A stretch of DNA of 64,000 bases from Marinobacter sediminum. GTDB lineage: Bacteria > Pseudomonadota > Gammaproteobacteria > Pseudomonadales > Oleiphilaceae. The stretch's first letter is position 1; the number at the start of each line of letters is the position of its first letter. The notes beneath the pieces were generated by a model. The model did not search any database. It saw only the letters and a list, made by a program, of their open reading frames with translations, and had not been told where the DNA came from. Position numbers and translations under genes: made by a program. Of the stretch, positions 55,410 to 63,534 are shown one piece after another. The DNA lies in the NCBI RefSeq assembly GCF_023657445.1, contig NZ_JAGTWY010000001.1:2108001-2172000 (forward strand), in the 5' to 3' direction.

Positions 55410-56150
55410 ATGGGCTCCGGAGATGACAGTTTGGTAGGGAAATTCAGGAAGCCATGGCGCAGGCCCCGGCGGCGGCGCCAGACAGGCTTTAATTTGTGGC
55501 GATCACGCGCAAAATGGTACGGGCTACCGGTACTCGGGCTCCTTATTGGCACCTGGGCAACCCTGCGTTTTAGCCTGCTGGCTCCAGGGCCGCCAGCCAA
55601 CGCTGACAATATGTGCGAGATCTTCCGGGAACACCCGGTCTGGTATGACTATGCCCGGGAGTCTGAGCGACGGTGGGGCACGCCGATCGCCACTCAAATG
55701 GCATTCGTCTATTACGAGTCATCCTTTCGCAGCCATGCCAAGCCTCCCAGAACCCGTCTCTGGGGTTTCATTCCATGGACACGGCCCACAACCGCCTATG
55801 GCTACGCCCAGGCGCTGGATCCCGCCTGGGGTGAATACCTCGAAGCAAACGGGGATGGCTGGTTTACCGTTCGAACGGATATGGAACACGCCCTTGATTT
55901 TGTCGGCTGGTACAATCATCTGACACATCGGCAGCTAGGGATTCCCTTTTACAACCCACGGAAACTCTATCTGGCCTACCACGAGGGACGAGGTGGCTTT
56001 AGCCGGCAGTCCTATGCCCAAAAACCGGATGTCACAGCCCTCGCAGCCCGAGTGCAAACCCGGGCCTTCCGTTACGATATCCAGCTCAAGACCTGCGAGC
56101 AGGAGTTCCAGTGCTGGCGCTGGTATCAGTTCTGGCCTTTCTGCGGCTGA
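55410..56150 (+). CDS. Lytic transglycosylase-like SLT-domain protein
   Basis: A 246-residue protein from the ATG at 55410; an upstream GTG at 55383 is an alternative start. A basic N-terminus (RPRRRRQTGF) precedes a single membrane helix at about 38-58. The periplasmic domain has the SLT-type catalytic segment MAFVYYESSFRSHAKPP with Glu, followed by AYGYAQALDPAWGEYLEANG and the YLAYHEGRGGF motif. Such enzymes cleave peptidoglycan glycan strands. The inserted basic/aromatic loop (RTRLWGFIPWTRPTT) is unusual. It is convergent with the LysR gene. Confidence 0.84.
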   Translation: MGSGDDSLVGKFRKPWRRPRRRRQTGFNLWRSRAKWYGLPVLGLLIGTWATLRFSLLAPGPPANADNMCEIFREHPVWYDYARESERRWGTPIATQMAFVYYESSFRSHAKPPRTRLWGFIPWTRPTTAYGYAQALDPAWGEYLEANGDGWFTVRTDMEHALDFVGWYNHLTHRQLGIPFYNPRKLYLAYHEGRGGFSRQSYAQKPDVTALAARVQTRAFRYDIQLKTCEQEFQCWRWYQFWPFCG

Positions 56151-56155
56151 GCCCT

Positions 56156-57055
56156 TCAGAGCGTTACGCTGATCTCAATCGACGATTCAAGGGCCTGAAG
56201 CCGTTCCACCAGGTATTCCATGACGATCCGGACCCTGGCCATCTGCTGAGTGTCCTGGTTAACGTGCAACCAGAGGTCCACGCTCTCCCCTTCCAGAGGA
56301 GCCGACAACCGGCGAAGCTCTTTGGCACTTTCGCCAAGGTAACAAGGCAACACCGCCAGGCCCGCATCCGCCCTTACCAGCGCATACATGGATTGCAGAC
56401 TGTTGCATCGGATGAATGACCTGGCATTCTTGAGCTGTTTTCGGTACCAGCGGCCCGTGGCAAGATGGCTGAACGTTTCATCCGGAACAATCCAGAGGCA
56501 ATCCTCCGGCCTGTTCTCAATATCCATTTCGCGGTGGCGTCGACAGTACCGGGCGGAACCGTAGACCGCAGACTCAATGGCGGCGATCCGTTGGCCTTCC
56601 AGCGTCGCCTGAGGCCTATTTTCAGGACGCAGAGTGAGGTCCGCTTCCCGGTGGCTCAGGTTGGCGACATCATTATCCGTCAACACTTCCAGCTCTATAT
56701 CAGGAAACTCCCGAACCAGCTCAGCCAGGATCGGGCTGAGCACTTCGTTCATCATCGAATCCTCGGCCGCCAGCCGGACCTTACCGACCGGAGCCGAGTC
56801 CTGCCCTACAAGCTTGCGCTCAAGATTTTCCATTACAACTGCCAGTTTTTCAGCCTCTCGAAAGGCCGTCTCCCCCACAGGGGTCAGTTGTAATCCGTCC
56901 CTGTTACGTTCGAAAAACTGCACACCCAGCGACTCTTCCATCTGGTCAAGTCGACGTAAAACAGTGGTTTGGTGCACACCCAGCAATTCCCCGGCCTTGG
57001 CAAGCGTTCCACCTAGTGCCAGGGCGCGTACAAAACGAAGATAATCCCAGTCCAT
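56156..57055 (-). CDS. LysR family transcriptional regulator
   Basis: A 299-residue LysR-type regulator. The N-terminal winged helix-turn-helix (LRFVRALALGGTLAKAGELL, HQTTVLRRLDQMEESLGVQF) is followed by the linker helix and an effector-binding domain (VGKVRLAAEDSMMNEVLSPI). It is divergent from the small-protein gene at 57189, across a 133-nt region with a promoter and an inverted repeat, so that gene is the likely target along with itself. Confidence 0.9.
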   Translation of the reverse strand: MDWDYLRFVRALALGGTLAKAGELLGVHQTTVLRRLDQMEESLGVQFFERNRDGLQLTPVGETAFREAEKLAVVMENLERKLVGQDSAPVGKVRLAAEDSMMNEVLSPILAELVREFPDIELEVLTDNDVANLSHREADLTLRPENRPQATLEGQRIAAIESAVYGSARYCRRHREMDIENRPEDCLWIVPDETFSHLATGRWYRKQLKNARSFIRCNSLQSMYALVRADAGLAVLPCYLGESAKELRRLSAPLEGESVDLWLHVNQDTQQMARVRIVMEYLVERLQALESSIEISVTL

Positions 57056-57096
57056 AATTACTGCATATTTGCAACATGAGTACGGATTTTAACGTA

Positions 57097-57134
57097 TTCA
57101 AACTGCAAAAAAGAACCCTTATAGTCTGTTTGAA
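57097..57134 (+). promoter_or_regulatory. Promoter framed by TTCAAAC/GTTTGAA inverted repeat
   Basis: TTCAAA (57097-57102), a 17-nt spacer and TATAGT (57120-57125) form a sigma-70-like promoter for the small gene at 57189. TTCAAAC (57097-57103) and GTTTGAA (57128-57134) are an exact inverted repeat that brackets it, a plausible site for the divergent LysR protein. Confidence 0.5.
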
Positions 57135-57188
57135 ATTAAAGATAGATCGCTAACTAGTTCAATCCACCATACAAAGGAGGAAGGCGTT

Positions 57189-57383
57189 ATGACTCAGAAC
57201 CATATCGCAACCGTACACCCCCTGCCGTCCAGCATCCTCCACAACAGTGTTGAGGCCCGGCGCCAGCATACCCGTGCTGCATCAAAGCAGGCGGCCCAGT
57301 TTATCAGCCGCAAATTGCGCTCCTGGAACAGGAAAACCGCAACCGTTACTCCAGATATGACTCAGCTCCACGGCGGTCACTGA
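57189..57383 (+). CDS. Small basic protein, 64 residues
   Basis: A 64-residue soluble protein with an excellent ribosome site (AAAGGAGGAAGG) about 7 nt before the ATG. It is rich in Ser, Arg, His and Gln with a central basic helix (EARRQHTRAASKQAAQFISR, then KLRSWNRK), and ends in a His-rich tail. No family is recognised. It sits alone between a divergent LysR gene and a strong terminator, so it is a complete small transcription unit, probably LysR-controlled. Confidence 0.65.
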   Translation: MTQNHIATVHPLPSSILHNSVEARRQHTRAASKQAAQFISRKLRSWNRKTATVTPDMTQLHGGH

Positions 57384-57445
57384 ACCTTATCTGAAGACAC
57401 ACAGGCTGCGGAAGGCTAGTTAAGATGCATAGGGATTTGATAACG

Positions 57446-57480
57446 CGCCGGTGGCACCTCAAGGAGCCGCCGGCGTTTTA
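57446..57480 (+). terminator. Intrinsic terminator after the small gene
   Basis: CGCCGGTGGC (57446-57455) pairs with GCCGCCGGCG (57466-57475), 10 bp with one wobble and a 10-nt loop, followed by TTTT. It closes the small-protein unit. Confidence 0.8.
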
Positions 57481-57491
57481 CGTTGTGGGGA

Positions 57492-59174
57492 TCAGAATTC
57501 CCAGACAACCTTCCTCTTCTCGTTAAACCACTCGTCCATCTTGCGAGTGTAAAACTCCTCAATCACATTCCGTTTGATTTTCATGGTGGGCGTCAACATA
57601 CCGTTTTCCATGGTCCACGGCTCGCTGACCACTACCAAAAAAGCCAGTTTTTCATGGGCCTCGCACTCCGCGTTCACGGCGTCCAGCTCAGCCGCCAGCT
57701 CCCGGTCCAGTTCTTCACGATCCCCCCCCGCCTCCAACTCATCCCGGGCTTCCTCTGACAGCAACACCATCAGGCAGGGCTGCGGCTGGTTGGCACCGGC
57801 CACACAGACCACCTCGGCCTTTGGATGGTTGAACCGGTTCTCGATAGGTACCGGCACCACATACTTGCCCTTCGAGGTTTTAAAGAGATCCTTGACCCGG
57901 CCAGTGATACGGAGGCAGCCATCGCTATCGATTTCGCCCATGTCACCGGTTTTCAAAAAGCCATCGTCGGTAACGTCTTCCCGGGTTTTCTCCTCGTTCT
58001 TGTAATAGCCCAGCATTTGTCCGGGGCTTTTAACCTGAACTTCTCCACCTTCGCCAATGCGATGCTCCACACCGGGATTAGCCATACCCACCGACCCCGC
58101 TTTTGCCTGGCCCGGTCGATTCGCGTGGGAATAGCCGAAATTCTCGGACATTCCGTAAACCTCCAGCAACTCCAGCCCCAGGCCCCGATACCAGCCGATA
58201 ATCTCGGCAGACAATGGAGCCGCGCCAGTCAGCGCAGCGCGACAGTGATCAAGCCCGAGCTGTTTGAGCACCTTTTTCTTAACCAGGGAGCGCACAATCG
58301 GGATACTGAACAACAACTTTTGCTTTTTCGGCGGTAACTTTGCGTTTATGCCGAGATAGAACTTCATCCACAGGCGCGGCACAGAAAAGAACAACGTGGG
58401 ACGGGCCCGTTGCAGATCCTGCTGGAACGTGTCCAGGGAGCCGGCGAAGTACAGATGAAATCCGTAATACAACGACTGGGTTTCCACGGCTGCCCTCTCC
58501 GCCACGTGTGCGAGGGGCAAATACGACAACATGCGTTCATCCGAAGACACCGGGAACAGCTGTTGCAGCCCGTCGGCCACCGATATCATGGTACGAAAAC
58601 TGTGCATCACTCCTTTGGGCCTGCCAGTACTGCCGGAGGTATAGACCATGGTCGCCAGGTCATCAGGATCTGGCATTTTCAGCTCCGCCGGCTGGTTCTG
58701 CGCGACAATATCAAGCCATTTGGGCGTATCGTCCCTGGGCGACATCGGCAGGGAAATAATGGGCAGGTCTGCGGGGATATGCCCCTTGATGTCGTTCCAG
58801 CCATCCGCCGTACCATCCATTTTTCCCAGAAACATCAGTTTTGCCTCACTGTGTTCCAGGACATACCCGGCCGTATCCCCATTCAGGGTCGGATACAAGG
58901 GTACCGACACATGCCCGGCCGCCCAGATGGCCAGGTCCGCAAGAACCCAGTGTGCGCTGTTCTTGCCCAGAATCGCGATGTTGCTGCGCTCCGGCAAGTC
59001 CAGATTGATCAGGTGGCCCGCCATTCGGGACACCTGATCTGCAGCGTCTTTCCAGGTGATGTCTTCTAGGTGCCCGTCCGCAAACGGCTGGGTCAGGTAT
59101 ACGTTGTCGGGGGTGGTTTCTGCCCAGTAATAAAGGCAATGCAGGGATGTCTGTTTCCGGGGATCTACCGCCAT
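57492..59174 (-). CDS. Long-chain fatty-acid CoA ligase-like AMP-binding protein
   Basis: A 560-residue acyl-CoA synthetase of the AMP-forming family. Motifs: TMVYTSGSTGRPKGVMHSFR (ATP binding), LEVYGMSENFGYSHAN, KTGDMGEIDSDGCLRITGRV and DLFKTSKGKYVVPVPIENRF. The C-terminal catalytic Lys is in PTMKIKRNVIEE. The layout (short N-terminus, LSYLPLAHVAERAAVE) resembles the eukaryotic-type long-chain (FadD15/ACSBG-like) synthetases rather than the AlkK type at 32296. AGGAG lies 6 nt before the ATG. It stands alone on its strand. Confidence 0.92.
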   Translation of the reverse strand: MAVDPRKQTSLHCLYYWAETTPDNVYLTQPFADGHLEDITWKDAADQVSRMAGHLINLDLPERSNIAILGKNSAHWVLADLAIWAAGHVSVPLYPTLNGDTAGYVLEHSEAKLMFLGKMDGTADGWNDIKGHIPADLPIISLPMSPRDDTPKWLDIVAQNQPAELKMPDPDDLATMVYTSGSTGRPKGVMHSFRTMISVADGLQQLFPVSSDERMLSYLPLAHVAERAAVETQSLYYGFHLYFAGSLDTFQQDLQRARPTLFFSVPRLWMKFYLGINAKLPPKKQKLLFSIPIVRSLVKKKVLKQLGLDHCRAALTGAAPLSAEIIGWYRGLGLELLEVYGMSENFGYSHANRPGQAKAGSVGMANPGVEHRIGEGGEVQVKSPGQMLGYYKNEEKTREDVTDDGFLKTGDMGEIDSDGCLRITGRVKDLFKTSKGKYVVPVPIENRFNHPKAEVVCVAGANQPQPCLMVLLSEEARDELEAGGDREELDRELAAELDAVNAECEAHEKLAFLVVVSEPWTMENGMLTPTMKIKRNVIEEFYTRKMDEWFNEKRKVVWEF

Positions 59175-59320
59175 GCATGGCTCCTGATTATTGTTGTAAT
59201 AGTGTTGTTGTCATGGGTGATACTTTAATAATAGCGGGATTCCCAAGGTGCTCAATAACAACAACACCCAGCGGACTGATCAATCCGCCTCCTTCTGAGA
59301 ACTGGCTCTCACTTTGTTTC

Positions 59321-59348
59321 GTGACATCAATCAAGGATGGTCTAGAGT
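59321..59348 (+). promoter_or_regulatory. Sigma-70-like promoter of the 35-residue gene
   Basis: GTGACA (59321-59326), a 16-nt spacer and TAGAGT (59343-59348) lie about 45 nt before the small gene's start. The -35 matches consensus at five of six positions, the -10 at four. Confidence 0.4.
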
Positions 59349-59391
59349 GAAGAGTGACTCGTATGCAATGGCATCACTTTAGGAGGTGACT

Positions 59392-59499
59392 ATGAGTACA
59401 CCCGCTCGCTCTTCCCTGATCTTCCCGGCCTGGGGCCTTATCCTGTTCGGCTCCGGTGCTTTTCTTTATTGTGCTTATGCTGGACTTCTGGGCTCCTGA
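59392..59499 (+). CDS. 35-residue single-span membrane protein
   Basis: A 35-residue protein from the ATG at 59392, preceded by a near-perfect Shine-Dalgarno (TTTAGGAGGTGACT, 7 nt away). After seven polar residues the sequence is one hydrophobic helix (LIFPAWGLILFGSGAFLYCA, then YAGLLGS), giving a tiny single-span inner-membrane protein. The ribosome site is among the best in the window. It is followed by a short CAGGCC/GGCCTG hairpin (59501-59518) and convergent with the AsnC-type gene. Function unknown. Confidence 0.65.
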   Translation: MSTPARSSLIFPAWGLILFGSGAFLYCAYAGLLGS

Positions 59500-59521
59500 T
59501 CAGGCCTGAAACGGCCTGTTA

Positions 59522-59950
59522 CTAACGGCGAAACCGGGTTTCCAGAACCACTGCGGAATTCGTTCGCTCTACGCCCTCAAGGTTGCCGATACCATCCAGG
59601 ACAGCGCTCAGCTCCTCCAGGGACTGGGCCTGTACGATCGCAATCAGATCATACTCACCGCTCACTGAAAAAAGCTGTGATACCTGGCTGATACCTTCCA
59701 GAGCTGAATTGGTTCGTGCCGTCAGTTTCTGCATGACTTTTATCGACACATGAGCCTCGACCTGGTTGGCCGAAAACTCTCCTCCCAGCATTACCGAATA
59801 GCCCCGTATAACCCCATTGGCCTCAAGGCGAGCAATACGGTTCTGAACCGTTGATCGCGACAGATGCAGGGTTTTGGCCAACTCTGTGATGCTGACCCTC
59901 GCATTCTGCCGGAGCAACATCAGCAGCTTCTGATCCTGTTTTCCGATCAT
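59522..59950 (-). CDS. Lrp/AsnC family transcriptional regulator
   Basis: A 142-residue Lrp/AsnC regulator, started at the ATG at 59950. The N-terminal helix-turn-helix (LLRQNARVSITELAKTLHLS, RSTVQNRIARLE) is followed by the RAM ligand-binding domain with VSGEYDLIAIVQAQSLEELS. Such proteins sense amino acids. It diverges from astA across 116 nt and likely controls astA and the DUF1338 gene in response to an amino acid such as arginine or lysine. Confidence 0.9.
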   Translation of the reverse strand: MIGKQDQKLLMLLRQNARVSITELAKTLHLSRSTVQNRIARLEANGVIRGYSVMLGGEFSANQVEAHVSIKVMQKLTARTNSALEGISQVSQLFSVSGEYDLIAIVQAQSLEELSAVLDGIGNLEGVERTNSAVVLETRFRR

Positions 59951-60066
59951 TTTGCTTATCCATTTTGTCGTTTCGTTAAAAGCATAAACCATTTAGCTCA
60001 TTTTGAAACTGCAAACTGACGGATTATAGCTTCATACTGTGCAAAAACATCCCAAGGACGCAGGTC

Positions 60067-61188
60067 ATGATTGTTCGCCCCATTGCCCATAGAGATCTCG
60101 ACACGCTCCAACAGATCGCCATCGAATCAGGCCCGGGATTTACCTCGCTGATGCCCGATCGGGATGCACTGACCCGGAAAATCGAACACTCAATTTCCAG
60201 CTTTGGCCGGAACGTCTCCCATCCCACCGACGAACACTATCTGTTTGTGCTGGAGGACGAATCGAGCGGGGAAATCATGGGCACGACCGGCATTGAAGCC
60301 GCTGTTGGACACTCCCGGCCGCTCTATCATTTTCGTCGTAACGCGGTTACCCATCACTCCCGGGACCTGGGCCTGCGTCGAAACGTGGAAACCCTGACCC
60401 GTTGCAATCATTATGTTGGGTGCACTGAAATCTGTTCCCTTTATCTGCGTCCGCAGTTCCGCCAGGGCTATGCTGGAAAGCTGTTGTCACGGGTCCGTTT
60501 CCTGTTTATGGCACTTCATCCCGAGCGTTTCTCCGACACGGTGATTGCGGAGATGCGCGGCGTGTCCGATGCATCTGGCCAGTCGCCTTTCTGGGACTGG
60601 GTGAAAGCCCACTTCGTGGATATGGATTTCGCATCGGCTACCAGCCTGGCCGGGGCAGGCTATACCGACTTCATTGATGAACTGATGCCCTCACACCCTT
60701 TGTACAGCTGCCTGATGAGCCCGGAAGCCAGAGCAGTAATCAGTCAGGTGCACGAGCATACCCGGCCGGCATTGCGCATGCTTGAAGGCGAGGGTTTCAG
60801 GCATAAGGGCCTGGTTGATCTGTTCGATGCGGGCCCCACGTTAGAATGTCCGCTTGCCAGCATTCGCAGTATATGTGACTCCAGAATCTGGACGGTGGAG
60901 ACTTACGCTGAGAATGCGCCGGTCGCCGAATTCCGCAGCCGCCGGCAGACATGGATTGATACACCCCTACTTATAACCAATACTGAGACGACCGGTTTCC
61001 GCGCCACAGTTATGACCGCAGCTCATACGCGGCGAAACACTGAAACCCTGATTCTGCCCCGCACCCATGCCACTGGGCTTGGGCTGGACAATGGCAGCAT
61101 CTGCCGCGCACTGCCCCTGGTTGGCCAAAGCCAAAATGCACCAGCAGGCATCGAACAGATTTATCCGGAGGTTCAATATGCACACTGA
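60067..61188 (+). CDS. astA: Arginine N-succinyltransferase AstA
   Basis: A 373-residue enzyme that succinylates arginine, the first step of the AST catabolic pathway. The sequence follows AstA from the first residue (MIVRPIAHRDL): TGIEAAVGHSRPLYHFR, TEICSLYLRPQFRQGYAGKL, SPFWDWVKAHFVDMDFA, FIDELMPSHPLYSCLM and GLVDLFDAGPTLEC. It is about 30 residues longer than the usual 340 owing to a C-terminal tail, which overlaps the DUF1338 gene by 11 nt. No astB, astD or astE is adjacent, so the pathway must be completed elsewhere or the enzyme serves another role. Confidence 0.92.
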   Translation: MIVRPIAHRDLDTLQQIAIESGPGFTSLMPDRDALTRKIEHSISSFGRNVSHPTDEHYLFVLEDESSGEIMGTTGIEAAVGHSRPLYHFRRNAVTHHSRDLGLRRNVETLTRCNHYVGCTEICSLYLRPQFRQGYAGKLLSRVRFLFMALHPERFSDTVIAEMRGVSDASGQSPFWDWVKAHFVDMDFASATSLAGAGYTDFIDELMPSHPLYSCLMSPEARAVISQVHEHTRPALRMLEGEGFRHKGLVDLFDAGPTLECPLASIRSICDSRIWTVETYAENAPVAEFRSRRQTWIDTPLLITNTETTGFRATVMTAAHTRRNTETLILPRTHATGLGLDNGSICRALPLVGQSQNAPAGIEQIYPEVQYAH

Positions 61189-61984
61189 TCGCAACTCCCT
61201 TTTCGACCAGCTCTGGCAGAGCTATGAAGCGGTGACGCCCTCGGCCGCCGAGATCCATCGAATTCTGGGTGCCAAAGAGGGGGATGCCATCGTCAATGAT
61301 CACATTGCACTGCGCACCTTCAATTTACCCCCGGTTGGACTGGACGCACTCGCCGAACACTTTCTCACCCTTGGCTATCGCCAGGGCGGTGAATATCACT
61401 TTGAAGCCAAGAAGCTCTATGCACGGCACTATGAGCATCCGGACCCGGAGGCGCCAAAGGTCTTTATTTCTGAATTGCTGGTAGAACAGTGTTCACCGGA
61501 GCTGCAGGCGGCGGTAAAGAACCTGGTTGCACAGGTTTCCCCTGAGAGCGTCACCGCTGACAATTTTCTGTATTCCGGTCGACATTGGGATGTGGATTAC
61601 GACACCTACCGGAAACTGCTGGAGGAAAGCGAGTACGCGGCGTGGATGGCAGCGTGGGGTTATCGGGCGAATCATTTCACCGTCAGCATTAATCACCTGG
61701 AGCGCTTTGAGACTGTTGAACAGATCAATCAGCTTCTCAAGGATAGCGGTTATACCGTCAATGCCTCCGGAGGCGAAGTGAAAGGATCACCAGAGGACCT
61801 GCTGGAGCAGTCATCCACCATGGCTGATCGCGTGCCAGTCCGGTTTTCGGACCAGGAAATAACTATTCCCAGCTGCTTTTACGAGTTTGCCCTGCGCTAT
61901 CCAAAGGCCGACGGCGCTCTTTACAGCGGATTTGTCGCTGCCTCGGCAGACAAGATTTTCGAGAGCACCAACGCAGCCATGTAA
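61178..61984 (+). CDS. DUF1338 family protein (2-oxoadipate dioxygenase/decarboxylase-like)
   Basis: A 268-residue VOC-fold metalloenzyme-like protein, starting at the ATG at 61178 behind CCGGAGG. DUF1338 features: NDHIALRTFNL with a metal-binding His, the HFEAKKLYARHYEH motif, AWGYRANHFTVSINHLERFE and PSCFYEFALRYP with Glu. Characterised members (HglS, YdcJ relatives) convert 2-oxoadipate to 2-hydroxyglutarate in lysine breakdown. This is the shorter class, so the exact substrate is unproven. It overlaps astA, linking it to amino-acid catabolism. Confidence 0.85.
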   Translation: MHTDRNSLFDQLWQSYEAVTPSAAEIHRILGAKEGDAIVNDHIALRTFNLPPVGLDALAEHFLTLGYRQGGEYHFEAKKLYARHYEHPDPEAPKVFISELLVEQCSPELQAAVKNLVAQVSPESVTADNFLYSGRHWDVDYDTYRKLLEESEYAAWMAAWGYRANHFTVSINHLERFETVEQINQLLKDSGYTVNASGGEVKGSPEDLLEQSSTMADRVPVRFSDQEITIPSCFYEFALRYPKADGALYSGFVAASADKIFESTNAAM

Positions 61985-62008
61985 GGTACTCGCGAAGAGG
62001 GCCCTGGC

Positions 62009-62665
62009 TCAGGACCAGCCTTCTTCGCCCAGTAAAGGCACGAACCGGACGCCTCCGAAATTGTCACTGTGGAATTCGGTTTCCGAAACCCGAACAACTC
62101 TTCGCAGTGACTGCACCGAGTGCTCGGAACCCACCGGAATAACCAGATGACCACCGATGGCCAACTGTTGTTTGAGGGTTTCGGGAATAGTGGGAGCACC
62201 CGCCGCCACGCATATGCCATCAAATGGCGCGTGTTCCTGCCAGCCCAGAGTGCCATCGCCGCAGCGGACCTCCACATTGTCATAGCCTTCAGCAGCCAGT
62301 GTGTGGGCCGCCCGTTCAGCCAATTCCGGAATGCGCTCAATACTGAATACACGGGACGCGATACATGCGAGCACTGCCGCTGCATAGCCCGACCCTGTCC
62401 CTATATCCAGAATCCGCTCCCCACCCTCCAGGCCCAGCGCTTCCGCCATCAGCGCAACAATATAAGGCTGTGAGATGGTCTGCCCGGCACCAATGGGCAG
62501 GGGGCCATCTTCGTAGGCGCAGTCGATCATCCTGGGCGTGACAAACCTTTCTCTGGGCACCCGCCTCATCGCCTCTATCACCAGCGGCGAAGAGATGCCC
62601 CTGGCGACAATCTGATAATCCACCATCGAGGCCCGCTGAGCCTCAAAATCCACTTGTTCGTTCAT
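62009..62665 (-). CDS. pcm: Protein-L-isoaspartate O-methyltransferase
   Basis: A 218-residue enzyme that methylates L-isoaspartyl residues to start their repair. The SAM-binding motif ILDIGTGSGYAAAVLA, the preceding GAGQTISQPYIVALM segment and DGICVAAGAPTIPETLKQQL are typical. Length is normal (E. coli 208). It is the only gene on its strand here, convergent with the DUF1338 gene; surE or rpoS, common partners elsewhere, are absent. Confidence 0.94.
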   Translation of the reverse strand: MNEQVDFEAQRASMVDYQIVARGISSPLVIEAMRRVPRERFVTPRMIDCAYEDGPLPIGAGQTISQPYIVALMAEALGLEGGERILDIGTGSGYAAAVLACIASRVFSIERIPELAERAAHTLAAEGYDNVEVRCGDGTLGWQEHAPFDGICVAAGAPTIPETLKQQLAIGGHLVIPVGSEHSVQSLRRVVRVSETEFHSDNFGGVRFVPLLGEEGWS

Positions 62666-62855
62666 GACTTGCCTCCTGAATCAAAGGCCGCTTACCGACC
62701 GTTACAAAGGAGCAACTTTTTTACAACGGTGCGCCCCACCCTCACTGTCTACTTTTTAAACATGGCACGCCGGACAGGCAACCATTCGGCAGCCACACAA
62801 CAACAAAAATCTGACAGCCGGGAGAAGCTCCATGCCCGCTGCCAAGGAGGAAAAC

Positions 62856-63521
62856 ATGTCAGCATCCATCAATCACCTTGAGGAGCAGACCAGGGAATCA
62901 TCCGAACTGCTCGAAGACATCATGCCATCAGCAATCACCCTCGCCATGATGCTGCGCCATAAAAAAATGGCGGCATGGCTACGCACAGAATTCGATGGTT
63001 ATCAGGACAAGGAGTCCGCACCACCCTATCGCCGGGACCTACCCGGACATATCGTAGCCCGCTCCCCACAGTATGGCTGGATTCCCGCACCAGTAAACGA
63101 TCAACAGGGAAAGGAATACGGCCATCTCGATCTCATTGAGGGCACAAAAGCACTGGAGAAAATCTGTGTAAACAGCAAGAAGGGAGACGGAAACCGGATA
63201 CTCCTCGACAAGGAAGACATGGTGGCACTGCAAAAGCAGATCAACCTGAGCGCCGAACTGGCTATCAACCTGAGCCGCGAGGCCTACTGCCGACTGTTAA
63301 GAACGGTCAGGGGCACAATTTACCTGTGGACACAGGAATTGATGAGAAAGGGACTGGAAGGCGAACATAACCATTACAGCACTGAAGAACGGAGCCTGGT
63401 GGCCGACCAGGATGCCCCCCAACACTTCTGGCGCAAGGCAATGGAGGAGCTGGACAACCTGCCGGTTCCAGACGTGAAATCGGCCGGATTTTTCGAGCGG
63501 GTTTTTGGTCGGGCCGGTTAA
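62856..63521 (+). CDS. AbiTii-domain protein
   Basis: A 221-residue soluble protein whose N-terminal 70 residues match the AbiTii pattern: LLEDIMPSAITLAMMLRHKK, then WLRTEFDGYQDKESAPPYRR (the WL-x4-GY-x7-P-x-YR signature). The second half is helical (QINLSAELAINLSREAYCRL, then RTVRGTIYLWTQELMRKGLE), the conserved end of this family. AbiTii domains are named after an abortive-infection toxin-type system, but this protein has no obvious extra effector domain and no antitoxin neighbour. AAGGAGG lies 6 nt before the ATG; a second ATG at 62832 also has a site. Assignment is from remembered motif pattern. Confidence 0.78.
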   Translation: MSASINHLEEQTRESSELLEDIMPSAITLAMMLRHKKMAAWLRTEFDGYQDKESAPPYRRDLPGHIVARSPQYGWIPAPVNDQQGKEYGHLDLIEGTKALEKICVNSKKGDGNRILLDKEDMVALQKQINLSAELAINLSREAYCRLLRTVRGTIYLWTQELMRKGLEGEHNHYSTEERSLVADQDAPQHFWRKAMEELDNLPVPDVKSAGFFERVFGRAG

Positions 63522-63534
63522 GCGGCCCATTACC

